Source: Acidobacteria bacterium 28-9 (GTDB lineage Bacteria; Acidobacteriota; Blastocatellia; Pyrinomonadales; Pyrinomonadaceae). Taken from it: a stretch of DNA of 64,000 nt. The position numbers were made by a program, and so were the translations under genes. The notes beneath the pieces are model-generated. The model searched no databases. It saw nothing but the letters and a program-made list of their open reading frames with translations, and was not told the origin of the DNA. Where the stretch lies: positions 39,380-103,379 of the forward strand of contig MWYY01000051.1 in NCBI GenBank assembly GCA_002050355.1. The letters are read 5' to 3'. The first letter of the stretch is position 1; the number at the start of each line of letters is the position of its first letter. Shown here piece by piece: positions 42,923 to 51,757 of the stretch.

Positions 42923-43855
42923 TTAATAAATGGCAAAACTATATTCAACGATTTTTGATACGGGCGATGCTTTTCCACCTTCTTCCTTCGGGAAAAATTT
43001 TATTCTAAGCGCCGCAAAAATAGCCTGTCGCAACAAACCTTCGGATAATGATTTTAATACTTCAATTTTAGGTATAAATCCGGTTTGTGAAAATTCGAGT
43101 CTCAATTGGATTTTTCCCTGCACACTTTTCATTCGCGCAGAATCAATATAGGACGGTCTCGGCTTATTGATTATTACCAGCTTGTTTAAATTTTTGTCTT
43201 CATCGTTACTCTGTTTATTGAAAGTGTCTTGGTTATTCTGCGGTTGATTTTGTTTCCTTTCCGCAAAGTCGATTTTAACCGAAGTAATCTTCAAATTTGA
43301 AAAGGAAGTTCCGTTAGCGTCAAGTTTTTCCTTAACGTCGGGCTTAAAAACCAATGAGTTTAAGAACCGTTTTATTGTGGGCGTTTCTCCTTCCTTTGAA
43401 GCTGCGGTCAAAACATATATAAATTTTTTTGAATTAAAATACTGCCTGACAGAATAAAATTTATCGGTTTTCAAAACAACCTTCTTGATTGTCGTTGTGC
43501 CGCTTTTCATTTCAGAATAGTTGCCGGCTGCTTTATCGCTTTCGATAAACATTTTAAGCCCGCCGCTCTCAGCCTCGTAGCACTCAAAGCTCAACAGCGT
43601 ATTTTCGTGATACGAATTAAGTATACTCATATTTTTTAGCCTATAATTGCTTTGATTATAAGAATTCCAAAATCCGTCTTTATCGTAAAAGTAATTTGAT
43701 TCAGCAGGAACTTCAATTGAAAATTCGCCGTTGTCGCTTTGCACACGAATCCATTCGGCGAATTGTTTTTCTTGAGCAAAAGCATTTGTCGCCTGCAAAA
43801 ATAAAATTGCGGCGAACGCGAGCGAAACGGTAAAAATTGTTTCGATTTTTTTCAT
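42923..43855 (-). CDS. Secreted protein with TonB C-terminal domain
   Basis: The 310-residue protein has a signal peptide (to AFA-Q, residue 28), a beta-rich domain (about 30-180) and an Asn/Gln-rich linker, and ends with a TonB_C domain (about 225-310): VIINKPRPSYIDSARMKSVQ, then GKIQLRLEFSQTGFIPKIEV. It lacks the N-terminal membrane anchor and Pro-rich part of a true TonB, so it is probably a periplasmic protein of the acidobacterial type that reuses the fold. Confidence 0.75.
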   Translation of the reverse strand: MKKIETIFTVSLAFAAILFLQATNAFAQEKQFAEWIRVQSDNGEFSIEVPAESNYFYDKDGFWNSYNQSNYRLKNMSILNSYHENTLLSFECYEAESGGLKMFIESDKAAGNYSEMKSGTTTIKKVVLKTDKFYSVRQYFNSKKFIYVLTAASKEGETPTIKRFLNSLVFKPDVKEKLDANGTSFSNLKITSVKIDFAERKQNQPQNNQDTFNKQSNDEDKNLNKLVIINKPRPSYIDSARMKSVQGKIQLRLEFSQTGFIPKIEVLKSLSEGLLRQAIFAALRIKFFPKEEGGKASPVSKIVEYSFAIY

Positions 43856-43879
43856 AGTAAATCTGTACGTAAATCAGTT

Positions 43880-44434
43880 ATGCTTGAAAAGTTAATAATT
43901 ATAGCAGTGAAAGAAAAACATATCCATATTTCAAGCATTGCTTTGACGTTGTGCGGCGGCGTTTTCGTTGCGTGGCTTTATTTGGTTGAGCCGAAGAATC
44001 TGCGCGAAATATCGAGCAAAGCGCAAACGACAATCGAAAATGCGGCGACGAAAACTCAGGTCGCAATCGGAACTTACGAGATTGACCAGGCGAAATTCAG
44101 CGAAGGTTTGCAGGTGTTTCGGCAAGATAATTTCATCGCCGCGCGCACCCGATTTGAACAAGCCGACCCGGAGCGACGCGACGCAAGAACACAGTTTTAC
44201 GTCGCCTACAGTTTTTACCGACAAGGTTTCGGCACGATTTACAACGACAATGCGCTTTTCAAAAAAGGTTTGGAGCAGACGGATTTCGTCATTTCACTCG
44301 ACAAAAATTTCAGATCGGACGACCAAAACTTAAAGATAAAAACGCCAGACGAACTCAAAAACGAATTTGAAGAAGGCTTAAAATTTACGGCGAGCGATTT
44401 TAATCCGTTGAAAGTTTTATTCGAAAGAAAATAG
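43880..44434 (+). CDS. TPR-like membrane-anchored protein, unknown
   Basis: The 184-residue protein has one membrane helix (ISSIALTLCGGVFVAWLYLV, about 17-37), then a helical segment (SSKAQTTIENAATKTQVAIG) and a tetratricopeptide-like part (KFSEGLQVFRQDNFIAARTRFEQADPER; RTQFYVAYSFYRQGFG). It is followed two bases later by another membrane-protein gene. Function unknown. Confidence 0.6.
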   Translation: MLEKLIIIAVKEKHIHISSIALTLCGGVFVAWLYLVEPKNLREISSKAQTTIENAATKTQVAIGTYEIDQAKFSEGLQVFRQDNFIAARTRFEQADPERRDARTQFYVAYSFYRQGFGTIYNDNALFKKGLEQTDFVISLDKNFRSDDQNLKIKTPDELKNEFEEGLKFTASDFNPLKVLFERK

Positions 44435-44436
44435 TT

Positions 44437-45297
44437 ATGTCCACAGTCCAGAGTCCTGAGTCCAAAGTCAAAGAAGAAACGGTTCTGCTTGAACCCAGCG
44501 ATAGGGAAGTCGAGGATTTGTCCGTAGTTGACGGTGAAATTATGGAAGTTGTGGACGGCGATAAATCCGTTTCAAAGACCGAAAACCAGAGACCGAAAAC
44601 CGAAATAATAAACAAAGAACAAAAGACAAAAGACGATGAACGAATTCGACAATCCGCCGTTCGTCATTACATTCTTTTGCCTATTATTTTCCTGTCGGTT
44701 GCACTGCTCGGCGGTTTACGTATCGAGGCTGGAAATTCGGCGTTTCTTTTTTTGAAACCGGCGCTTGTTTGTTTGATTTTTGCAAGCGTTTTGCTCGTTC
44801 TATTCTTTCGTGCCGATTTAATAAGACTTGACGGCTGGTTTTCGGAAAATTTTTCGACGCTGAAAAACCTTGCCAACGCCGGTGTTCTGCTCGCGCTTTT
44901 TGCGGCTTCGACGCAAATTTTTAATTCGCTTTTGCCGGAACGAGGCTTACCGTTTTGGACGATTGCATTTTGCTTTTTCTGGACGCTTTGGAACAACCTT
45001 TTTGCCGAATTCCACCCGAAAAAGTTGGTCAAAAGTTTGGGTGGAATGTTCGCGCTTGCGTTTGCCGTTAAATATTTAGTTTTGGCAAATTTGACTGCGC
45101 CGCCATCTGACAGTTTGTGGCAGAGAATTACAGAAAGCCCGACTCAGGAAGCGTTTACGTGGCTGCTCGATTTGCCGCGTTTTGCCGCTGCAACCGGCTA
45201 TATTCAGTTTTTTACGCTGGTTTTTTATTTGATTGGGCTGTTTTTACTGAAACCGGAAACGCGAGATGGTGAATCGTCAATCATAAATCGTATCTAA
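44437..45297 (+). CDS. Polytopic membrane protein with repeat-derived N-terminus
   Basis: The 286-residue protein has an acidic, Lys/Glu/Ser-rich N-terminal segment of about 75 residues and then six or so membrane helices (IFLSVALLGGLRIEAG, FLKPALVCLIFASVLLVLF and others). The N-terminal DNA carries two 7-nt-period stretches (44442-44469 and 44573-44635), so much of this segment is encoded by repeats. No family recognised. Its end overlaps the convergent S4 gene by four bases. Confidence 0.6.
   Translation: MSTVQSPESKVKEETVLLEPSDREVEDLSVVDGEIMEVVDGDKSVSKTENQRPKTEIINKEQKTKDDERIRQSAVRHYILLPIIFLSVALLGGLRIEAGNSAFLFLKPALVCLIFASVLLVLFFRADLIRLDGWFSENFSTLKNLANAGVLLALFAASTQIFNSLLPERGLPFWTIAFCFFWTLWNNLFAEFHPKKLVKSLGGMFALAFAVKYLVLANLTAPPSDSLWQRITESPTQEAFTWLLDLPRFAAATGYIQFFTLVFYLIGLFLLKPETRDGESSIINRI
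44442..44635. repeat. Two 7-nt-period stretches in a coding region
   Basis: CACAGTC, CAGAGTC, CTGAGTC and CAAAGTC run at 44442-44469. Nine in-phase heptamers (CAAAGAC, CGAAAAC, CAGAGAC, CGAAAAC and so on) run at 44573-44635. Both are read as protein in the N-terminal part of the membrane protein. Confidence 0.75.
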
Positions 45298-45566
45298 AAC
45301 TCATTTTCCTGAATTGCTTCTGAAACAATTTCATAGAGATTTGCCGCGTCCGCGCGTGAAACCTGTTTTTTGTCGGGAACTTGCAGAACTTTTATTCGCG
45401 TCAGACGATTGTGCCGCTTGATTTCAATCTCATCACTTGGCTTTACTTCGCGCGCGGATTTTGCCGGTAAATTGTTTATTTTTATCAAACCCGCGTCACA
45501 AAATTCCTGCGCCAAGCTTCGGCGCAAAATCAAACGGCTGGTTTTGAGGAAAAGGTCGAGACGCAT
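45294..45566 (-). CDS. S4-domain RNA-binding protein, RqcP/HslR-like
   Basis: The 90-residue protein is a stand-alone S4 domain: MRLDLFLKTSRLILRRSLAQ, then GLIKINNLPAKSAREVKPSDEIEI. Its length and the opening match RqcP, which helps C-terminal tailing of stalled nascent chains on the 50S subunit, and the related heat-shock protein HslR. Which one applies cannot be settled here, and no rqcH is in the window. Confidence 0.8.
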   Translation of the reverse strand: MRLDLFLKTSRLILRRSLAQEFCDAGLIKINNLPAKSAREVKPSDEIEIKRHNRLTRIKVLQVPDKKQVSRADAANLYEIVSEAIQENEF

Positions 45567-45572
45567 TGTTTA

Positions 45573-45607
45573 GAATTACGAATTATCAATTACAAATTTG
45601 AAATTCG
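45573..45607. repeat. 7-nt-period array (GAATTAC type)
   Basis: GAATTAC, GAATTAT, CAATTAC, AAATTTG and AAATTCG follow in phase between the S4 gene and the SurA-like gene. Confidence 0.6.
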
Positions 45608-45616
45608 CTTTTTGTT

Positions 45617-46678
45617 TTATTTATCCGATTTTTTAGCTTCGGTTTTTCTGTCGTCGGCAAATAGAATCGGCGAAACCAGCGAGCGGTAACTTTCGTTGAT
45701 TTTTATGTAGGAATCAGCGCGCAGTTCTGACATATATTTTTTTCGTTCCTGCGGAAGTCTTTCGTAAGTGAGCGTTTTTCGCACATCGTTTTCGTCGTAA
45801 AACGATTCGTTGCTGGCTTTTGTACGGTTGTCGAGACGCAGAATTTCCATGCCTTCGGTTAATTCAATCGGGTCAGTTACGCCGCCGACTTGAAGGCTTG
45901 CCAGAGGTTTGGCAAATTTTTCGTCCAGGTCTTTGACGTTGATGTTTTCGTTTTTTCCTTTCGTCGTTTTTGCGTCCGCACGGTCGGAATTTTCCGCAAC
46001 TAGCTTTCCGAAATCCACGCCGCTTTTGGCTTGGGCAACAATTTTTTTAGCATTTTCGCGCACGGCGTTCATATCGCGTCCGGCAAAGCCCAAAAAAAGT
46101 TCGCTGATACTGACGGTTTCAGGTCGGGTAAATTTCGATTTGTTTGCTTCGTAATAAGCTTTTACTTCTTTTGAACTTAAGGCAGAATAAACCTTGGAAT
46201 CAACTTCGCGCTGGAAGACGGCTTCTCTGGTAAATTGTTTGCGCCAATTTTCACGGATATCGTCCGGGTTGACCCCGGTTTTTCTCATCTCCTGATACAG
46301 AATGTCGAGCGATTTGATATTTTCCTGTCTCATTATCCCTAAAAATCTTTGGTTAATCTGCGCGTCAACTTCGGATTCGACACCGATGTCTTTGCCTTTT
46401 TGCAGCAAAAGCTCTTCATTGACAAGATTGGCGATAATTTCGCCCTGTTTGCTTTCGATTTCGGCTTTCGCCTGTTCGCGCGGTTTTTTGCCTTCCTGGA
46501 CGAGAGAATCAATTGCGTCGTTCATCTCGCGCTTTATGCGCGAAAGCGTTATCACGCCGTCATTTACCTGCGCGACAACTTCGTCGATAACCTTTACATC
46601 AGTTTCCTGCGCAGATGCGGTTAAACTCGAAAACGCAAAAATCGCAATCAAAAAAAATACGTAATTGATGTGTTTCAT
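45617..46678 (-). CDS. SurA-like periplasmic peptidyl-prolyl isomerase/chaperone
   Basis: The 353-residue protein has a signal peptide (to ASA-Q), a SurA N-terminal chaperone domain (about 28-170: IDEVVAQVNDGVITLSRIKRE, then LVNEELLLQKGKDIGV) and one parvulin PPIC domain (about 190-285: VSISELFLGF, AKSGVDFGKLVAENSD, QVGGVTDPIEL). A C-terminal helix and a charged tail follow. It likely helps fold outer-membrane proteins. SurA of E. coli has two parvulin domains; this one has a single one. Confidence 0.85.
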   Translation of the reverse strand: MKHINYVFFLIAIFAFSSLTASAQETDVKVIDEVVAQVNDGVITLSRIKREMNDAIDSLVQEGKKPREQAKAEIESKQGEIIANLVNEELLLQKGKDIGVESEVDAQINQRFLGIMRQENIKSLDILYQEMRKTGVNPDDIRENWRKQFTREAVFQREVDSKVYSALSSKEVKAYYEANKSKFTRPETVSISELFLGFAGRDMNAVRENAKKIVAQAKSGVDFGKLVAENSDRADAKTTKGKNENINVKDLDEKFAKPLASLQVGGVTDPIELTEGMEILRLDNRTKASNESFYDENDVRKTLTYERLPQERKKYMSELRADSYIKINESYRSLVSPILFADDRKTEAKKSDK

Positions 46679-46821
46679 TGACTTGTTCCTTGTAAAATAA
46701 AAAATCGATTCGGAAATCTTAATCTTTAACTGAGGTTTTTTGCAACTTTCGATGTTTGATGCCTAAAGTTGTTTTCGCGTTTCTTGCCAGTTTAATTTTT
46801 ACTGATTTCGGGAATCGGGCG

Positions 46822-46856
46822 AAAAGTAGAAAGGCAAAAGGAAAAGGTAAAAGTTT
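46822..46856. repeat. 7-nt-period array (AAAAGGC type)
   Basis: AAAAGTA, GAAAGGC, AAAAGGA, AAAGGTA and AAAGTTT are in phase, just after the lpxK stop. The same words are found at 51775-51809 within a gene. Confidence 0.6.
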
Positions 46857-46865
46857 GGTTTAGAA

Positions 46866-47927
46866 TTATTTCCGCTCGATTTCCTCAATTTTTGTATTCA
46901 GCCAGCTGCGAAAGTTAGTTTCGTTGTCGAAAACCATCCGGCTTTCGACGACAAAACACGGTAGAACAAACTTCAAATCTTTCAACTTAACGGCATCTTT
47001 CGCGGTTGTCAAAAGAATTTTCGCGCCGTTTTGCCTGGCTTTTTTTTCGAGTTTCGCAGTGTCGGTTTGTTTATAAAAATAATGGTCAGGGAAAGTTTCA
47101 GTCGCAATCAAATCAAAATTTTCGTGCCGTAGCTGCTCGAAAAAATTGCTCGGATTTCCCAAACCGCAAAAAGCAAGAAATCCAGGTTTTAAGTTGTTTG
47201 TATTTTGGATTTCCCCCTTTCCGTAATTTGTTTCCTTTTGTGCCTTTGCGAAAAATTCTTCCAGTCTTATTATTTTTGAGATTTTATTTTCCGAAACAAA
47301 AATCGGGCAATTTGAATTAAATATCCTGATTTCCGCCTTTAAGTGTTCAACCGTCTCAACTAAATTTGCGCGTGTTATGACAATCGCGTCGGCTCGTTTC
47401 AAATTCAATAAAGGCTCGCGCAAGATGCCGAACGGTAGCAATTTGCGGTTGCCGAAAGGGTTTGTCGCGTCAATCATTACAATATCTAAATCGCGCTCGG
47501 CGCGCAGATGTTGAAACGCATCGTCAAGAACAAACGCCGTAATTCGGAATTTTCCCCGCGCCCAATTTCCCGCCAGAACACGGTTCGCGTCCGCGACGAC
47601 AACAGCTTTTCCGAGAAGTTTCTGTGCCAACTCAAACGGCTCGTCGCCCGCTTGTTTCGCGTCTGCTAAAATTTTTTCGCCGTCGGAAACTAAAACTTTC
47701 TGTTTCGGATTTTCCCGCTTGTATCCGCGCGAAATAATACAAACTTTCTTACCCTTTTGTGCCAGAATTTCCGCAACAAACGCGACCAGCGGAGTTTTGC
47801 CCGTTCCGCCGACAGTCAAATTTCCGACGCTCACGGTCAGCGCGCCGAGCGAAAAAGATTTGAGCACGCCGCTTTCGTAAAGCGAAACGCGCTTTTGCAA
47901 AACGGCTCGGTAAAGGCGAGAAAGCAT
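46866..47927 (-). CDS. lpxK: Tetraacyldisaccharide 4'-kinase
   Basis: The 353-residue kinase phosphorylates the lipid A precursor DS-1-P to lipid IVA at the inner membrane. It shows an N-terminal hydrophobic-amphipathic helix, the P-loop VGNLTVGGTGKTPL (about 34-47) and DDAFQHLRAERDLDIVMIDA near 130. Family similarity starts at MLSRLYRAVLQ, hence ATG at 47927; the 18 codons before it in the open frame come from a 7-nt array. Presence of lpxK indicates a lipopolysaccharide-bearing outer membrane. Confidence 0.93.
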   Translation of the reverse strand: MLSRLYRAVLQKRVSLYESGVLKSFSLGALTVSVGNLTVGGTGKTPLVAFVAEILAQKGKKVCIISRGYKRENPKQKVLVSDGEKILADAKQAGDEPFELAQKLLGKAVVVADANRVLAGNWARGKFRITAFVLDDAFQHLRAERDLDIVMIDATNPFGNRKLLPFGILREPLLNLKRADAIVITRANLVETVEHLKAEIRIFNSNCPIFVSENKISKIIRLEEFFAKAQKETNYGKGEIQNTNNLKPGFLAFCGLGNPSNFFEQLRHENFDLIATETFPDHYFYKQTDTAKLEKKARQNGAKILLTTAKDAVKLKDLKFVLPCFVVESRMVFDNETNFRSWLNTKIEEIERK

Positions 47928-47936
47928 AAATTTTAA

Positions 47937-47992
47937 TGGTGAATGGTGAACGGTGAATGAAAAACATTTATCATTTACCATTTATCAATTAT
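47937..47992. repeat. 7-nt-period palindromic array upstream of lpxK
   Basis: TGGTGAA (twice), CGGTGAA and TGAAAAA are followed by CATTTAT, CATTTAC, CATTTAT and CAATTAT. The halves pair with several G-U-type changes. It begins 10 bases before the lpxK ATG. Confidence 0.75.
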
Positions 47993-48038
47993 CACGATTT
48001 GCTATATACAATTCACTCACCGCTGATTAGGTAACATT

Positions 48039-48605
48039 TCAAAGATTGAGAAAATTTTGCAATAGTTTTTTGCCTTCTGAAGTCAAAATTGATTCGGGGT
48101 GAAACTGTACGCCTTCGATTTTGCAGGTTTTATGGCGCAAACCCATTACTAAACCGTCGGGCGAAACGGCGGAAATTTCCAGACAATCGGGCAGCGTTTC
48201 GCGCTCGACAATTAATGAATGATAACGCGCGGCTTGAAAACTGTTTTCTAAATTGGAAAATATCGTTTTCCTATCGTGCCGGATTTCGACCGGTTTGCCG
48301 TGAACCGGTTCGGGGGCGCGGATGACTCGTCCGCCGAAAAATTGTCCGATTGCCTGATGACCGAGACAAACGCCGAGAATTGGTACTTCGCCGCCGAATT
48401 TTTTTAAAACCGGCAAGGAAATTCCTGCCTCCGAAGGCGTTCCTGGTCCGGGCGAAATTAAAATCTTTTGCGGTTTGAGTTCTGTTTCGATTTCTTCGAT
48501 CGTAATTTCGTCGTTTCGTCGCACCTCGATTTCTGCGCCGAGTTCGCCCAAATACTGAACCAGGTTGTATGTAAAAGAATCGTAATTGTCTATTACTAAA
48601 AGCAT
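48039..48605 (-). CDS. Glutamine amidotransferase, anthranilate/aminodeoxychorismate synthase component II
   Basis: The 188-residue class I amidotransferase has MLLVIDNYDSFTYNLVQYLG, the nucleophile motif GVCLGHQAIG (Cys80) and the His-Glu pair in VQFHPESILTSEGK. It supplies ammonia for anthranilate (TrpG) or 4-amino-4-deoxychorismate (PabA). No partner gene lies nearby to decide between the two; an enzyme of this type often serves both. Confidence 0.92.
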   Translation of the reverse strand: MLLVIDNYDSFTYNLVQYLGELGAEIEVRRNDEITIEEIETELKPQKILISPGPGTPSEAGISLPVLKKFGGEVPILGVCLGHQAIGQFFGGRVIRAPEPVHGKPVEIRHDRKTIFSNLENSFQAARYHSLIVERETLPDCLEISAVSPDGLVMGLRHKTCKIEGVQFHPESILTSEGKKLLQNFLNL

Positions 48606-48863
48606 TTAATCAACGGAAAACGGTAAAATCTCGGTTTTTATTTGTAAAAACACAACGCGGATATAGCGTAAGCCGAAATAAGAAGAAAATTCAACGCCTT
48701 TTTTGTCTATTATTCTCGTTTCACACTAAGTATGGTAAATAAAAATTGAAAACTTGCAAAATTTCTAACTGATATACGTTCACCGATTGCGAAAAATTTT
48801 ATTTACTATTTTCCGCGAAAGACATAACATTAACCGAATTTATCGAAATTGGAGACTCTCGAA

Positions 48864-50735
48864 ATGCTTTATAAAAAAGTTTTTACCTTTTTTCTCTGCC
48901 TGGTATTTTTAGGACAAAGTTTCGCGCAAAGCAAACCGGCGGACGAAACTAAATCCGAAGCGCAAATCGCTCCGGCATTGCGGGAAAAATCCGTCGCGCT
49001 GCTCAATGTTCTGGCACGCGAAGCCGAGCAGTTTTATTTGCCGGAAAACCGCGTCAGTGCGCGCGTTTTGGTAGCGAATCTGCTCTGGGAACACGACGAA
49101 AAACAGTCGCGCGTGATTTTTCAAAACGCCGTTTCCGAATTAAGCACTCTGCTCGGACAGGTTTCGCTTGAAACTTCGGAAGAAGATATCCAAGAAGGAA
49201 ATTTGACCTTCGAAGCCGTCAAAGAATTGCGAAGCAAACTGCTTTTAACGCTAGCCGCTCACGACCCTAACTTTGCGCTCGAAGCCTTACAAAAGTTGTC
49301 ACGCCGAAAAGATGACGGCGAAAGCGTGTTCGCCGACGACAATACGCTCGAACTTAATCTTGCCGAACAGATTGCCGCAAAAGACCCAAAACAAGCCTTT
49401 GGAATTGCCATCAAAAACCTGCAAAAAGGTCTCGGCACCAATCTTTTTTCCGCGCTCGAAAGCATTTACGAAAAAGACGCCGAACTCGGCGCGAGACTCG
49501 CCAGAGAAGTTCTGGGCAAAATAAAAAGCAAGGATACAAAAGTCGTTTCGTCCGGCGATTATATTTCAAATTCGATGTCGTCGAACACGACTTCGATGGC
49601 AAACGTGGCGGTAATAATCAATTCAAACAACGCGGCAATTCCTGAAACAAATTTCACGGCTAACGTCTGGGAAATTCAACAATTTCTACAAACAATCAGA
49701 AAACTTAACCGCCTTGCCGTCAAAGATAAAAAAACGCTCGCTTTGACCGATGGCGAGATAAAGGATTTGATAGAAGTTTTAGCGCAGAAATACGTCAAAC
49801 AAACGTATCTTTCGCCTTATGAAGTGGCGCAGGTGATGGGCGACATCGGTAAATATTTTCCCGCTTCGGCACAATTGATTCGGCAAAAAATGGCGAAAGG
49901 TTCGACCGAACTCGACAACCAAATTCGCAACCAGGAAGTTCAAAGCGAAACCGAAGACAAAACCGCCGAAGAAATTTTTCAGATTGCCGAGAAAAAACCA
50001 GTCGGCGAGCGCGACGGATTTTATCGTCAAGCAGCCGAAAAAGCCTTTGGAGAAGGTAATTTGGTAAAAGCAAAAGATTACTATGGACGTGTTAAAAAAA
50101 GAGAAGAATACGATTATTTGGGAACAAAAATCGAAGAATCTCTTCCGCTCGCATCGGCACAAAAAGGCGATATGCGCGAAGTTCGCCAGATGCTCGCCAA
50201 AGTCAAAACGCCCGAAGCACGCATTGAAATTTTGTCTGCGCTTGCCGCAAACATTATGCAAAACGGCGATAAAAAAACGGCAGCCGCTCTGATTGATGAA
50301 GCGCGCTCGCTATATTCGGGCAAAATGAAACAGAGACGAAACTTAATTTCTGTTTTGCGATTGGCGCAAGGCTACGCCGTCGTCGAACCCGACCAGAGTT
50401 TCGCGCTGCTCGAAGGCAACGTATCTTATTTTAATGATATTATTGCGGCAGGAATTCTGCTGGACGATTTTAATGAATACGGCTCGGTCAAAAACGATGA
50501 AGTTACCCTCGATGTCGTCCGCACCGAATCTTACCGCAACACACCTGGCGGCGTCGCTCTAATAAAAAAATTAGCAAACGTTGATTTTGACCGCTTGTCG
50601 ACTTTAGCCGAAAAATTTGCGCGAACCGAAATAAGATTTTTCACGCGTTTCCGTATCGTTGAAGCCGTGCTTGATTCCGACGCCAAAGACACGGAAAAAG
50701 AAATCCAGCAAAGCGAAGAAAGAGGCAAATACTAA
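48864..50735 (+). CDS. Large secreted helical-repeat protein, unknown
   Basis: The 623-residue protein has a signal peptide (KVFTFFLCLVFLGQSFA-Q) and is almost wholly helical after that, with TPR-like stretches such as AAEKAFGEGNLVKAKDYYGRVK and RIEILSALAANIMQNGDKKTAAALIDEA. GGAG precedes the ATG at 48864; an upstream TTG is unlikely. A probable periplasmic solenoid. I see no catalytic motif. It stands alone between two minus-strand genes. Confidence 0.65.
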   Translation: MLYKKVFTFFLCLVFLGQSFAQSKPADETKSEAQIAPALREKSVALLNVLAREAEQFYLPENRVSARVLVANLLWEHDEKQSRVIFQNAVSELSTLLGQVSLETSEEDIQEGNLTFEAVKELRSKLLLTLAAHDPNFALEALQKLSRRKDDGESVFADDNTLELNLAEQIAAKDPKQAFGIAIKNLQKGLGTNLFSALESIYEKDAELGARLAREVLGKIKSKDTKVVSSGDYISNSMSSNTTSMANVAVIINSNNAAIPETNFTANVWEIQQFLQTIRKLNRLAVKDKKTLALTDGEIKDLIEVLAQKYVKQTYLSPYEVAQVMGDIGKYFPASAQLIRQKMAKGSTELDNQIRNQEVQSETEDKTAEEIFQIAEKKPVGERDGFYRQAAEKAFGEGNLVKAKDYYGRVKKREEYDYLGTKIEESLPLASAQKGDMREVRQMLAKVKTPEARIEILSALAANIMQNGDKKTAAALIDEARSLYSGKMKQRRNLISVLRLAQGYAVVEPDQSFALLEGNVSYFNDIIAAGILLDDFNEYGSVKNDEVTLDVVRTESYRNTPGGVALIKKLANVDFDRLSTLAEKFARTEIRFFTRFRIVEAVLDSDAKDTEKEIQQSEERGKY

Positions 50736-50910
50736 ATTTGAATCTGTATTTGAGATTTCAAGTAGTAATAAATGCGCCGCAATTATATTTACTGAATGTT
50801 CTGCTTTTCATGGTTATGCAAATCAATATTTCGCAAACAGTTAGAAACAATTCGCTACGCAGACATTAAGGGCGCAGCTTTTTGGAAAGAATAAGACAAA
50901 ACAAAAATGC

Positions 50911-50945
50911 ATTTGTGTTTATCTGTGTTTTCGGTCGTTGAGTCA
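50911..50945. repeat. 10-nt-period element (TTTATCTGTG type)
   Basis: TTTGTG, TTTATCTGTG and TTTTCGGTCG follow at 10-base steps just after the end of the SDR gene on the minus strand. The words match the element at 51861. Confidence 0.5.
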
Positions 50946-50946
50946 T

Positions 50947-51729
50947 TTATCCTAAACTCGTTCCCAAAAGCCAATGCCCGCCGTCAACGACGAGCGTTAC
51001 GCCGCTGATGTAGCTTGCCGCGTCAGAGCAGAGAAAAATCGCCGTGTTTTCGATGTCTTTGATGCGTCCGAATCTTTGCAGTGGAATTTTCTTCGCCAAT
51101 TTTTCTTTCAAGGGTTTGGGTAAGAGGCGCTTCATTCCTTCGGTATCTTCAATCGGACCGGGCGCGATGCCGTTGACGCGAATGCCGAACCGACCCCATT
51201 CGACCGCGAGATTTCTGGTTATTGCGTCAACCGCCGCTTTTGCTGCCGAAACGTGAATCTGCATCGGCGTTGCGGTCAGATGAAGCGTCGCGCTGATATT
51301 CAAAATCTGACCGCGAGATTTTTTCAATTCTTCAAAGGCGGCGCGACAAATATTAAAGGTTCCTTTGGCGTCAATGTCCAAAACAGTTCCGAAGCCGTTT
51401 GCCGAAAGCTCATCCGCCTTACAAAGAAAATTTCCCGCCGCGCCGTTGACGATAATATCTATTTTGCCGAATCGCTCGACGGTTTGGTTTAACGCATTTT
51501 CAACCGCCGCAAAATCGCGCACGTCCGCAGCGACCGCAAAACATTCACCGCCCGTCTGCTCGATTAAATTTTTCATCGGTTCGAGATTTTCCTGTTTTCT
51601 GGAAGTTATCGCTACTTTGGCGCCCGATTCCGCCAGAGCGCGAGCTATTCCACCCGTAATTCCCGTCCCGCCGCCGGTTACAAACGCGACTTTACCCTGT
51701 AAAATGTTTTCTACAAAAACTTTGTCCAT
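50947..51729 (-). CDS. SDR, 2,4-dienoyl-CoA reductase-like
   Basis: The 260-residue protein has the NAD(P) motif TGGGTGITGGIA, NGAAGNF in place of NNAG, and QIHVSAAKAAVDAITRNLAVEWG followed by RVNGIAPGPIEDTEGMKRL. These phrases closely follow peroxisomal-type 2,4-dienoyl-CoA reductase (DECR2), in which the usual catalytic Tyr of YxxxK is also missing. It would help break down unsaturated fatty acids with even double bonds. The ATG at 51729 is preferred to one seven codons upstream. Confidence 0.82.
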   Translation of the reverse strand: MDKVFVENILQGKVAFVTGGGTGITGGIARALAESGAKVAITSRKQENLEPMKNLIEQTGGECFAVAADVRDFAAVENALNQTVERFGKIDIIVNGAAGNFLCKADELSANGFGTVLDIDAKGTFNICRAAFEELKKSRGQILNISATLHLTATPMQIHVSAAKAAVDAITRNLAVEWGRFGIRVNGIAPGPIEDTEGMKRLLPKPLKEKLAKKIPLQRFGRIKDIENTAIFLCSDAASYISGVTLVVDGGHWLLGTSLG

Positions 51730-51757
51730 ATTGATTCGGGATTTTAGCATAAACGAA

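Noticed and set aside
47928..47981. An 18-residue N-terminal extension of LpxK
   Set aside because: It is encoded by the heptamer array and not by family sequence; the start at 47927 fits LpxK.
51365..51757. Upstream extension of the DUF3352 gene by about 130 codons
   Set aside because: It runs antisense through the SDR gene and lacks any start signal; the signal peptide requires a start at 51758 or 51791.
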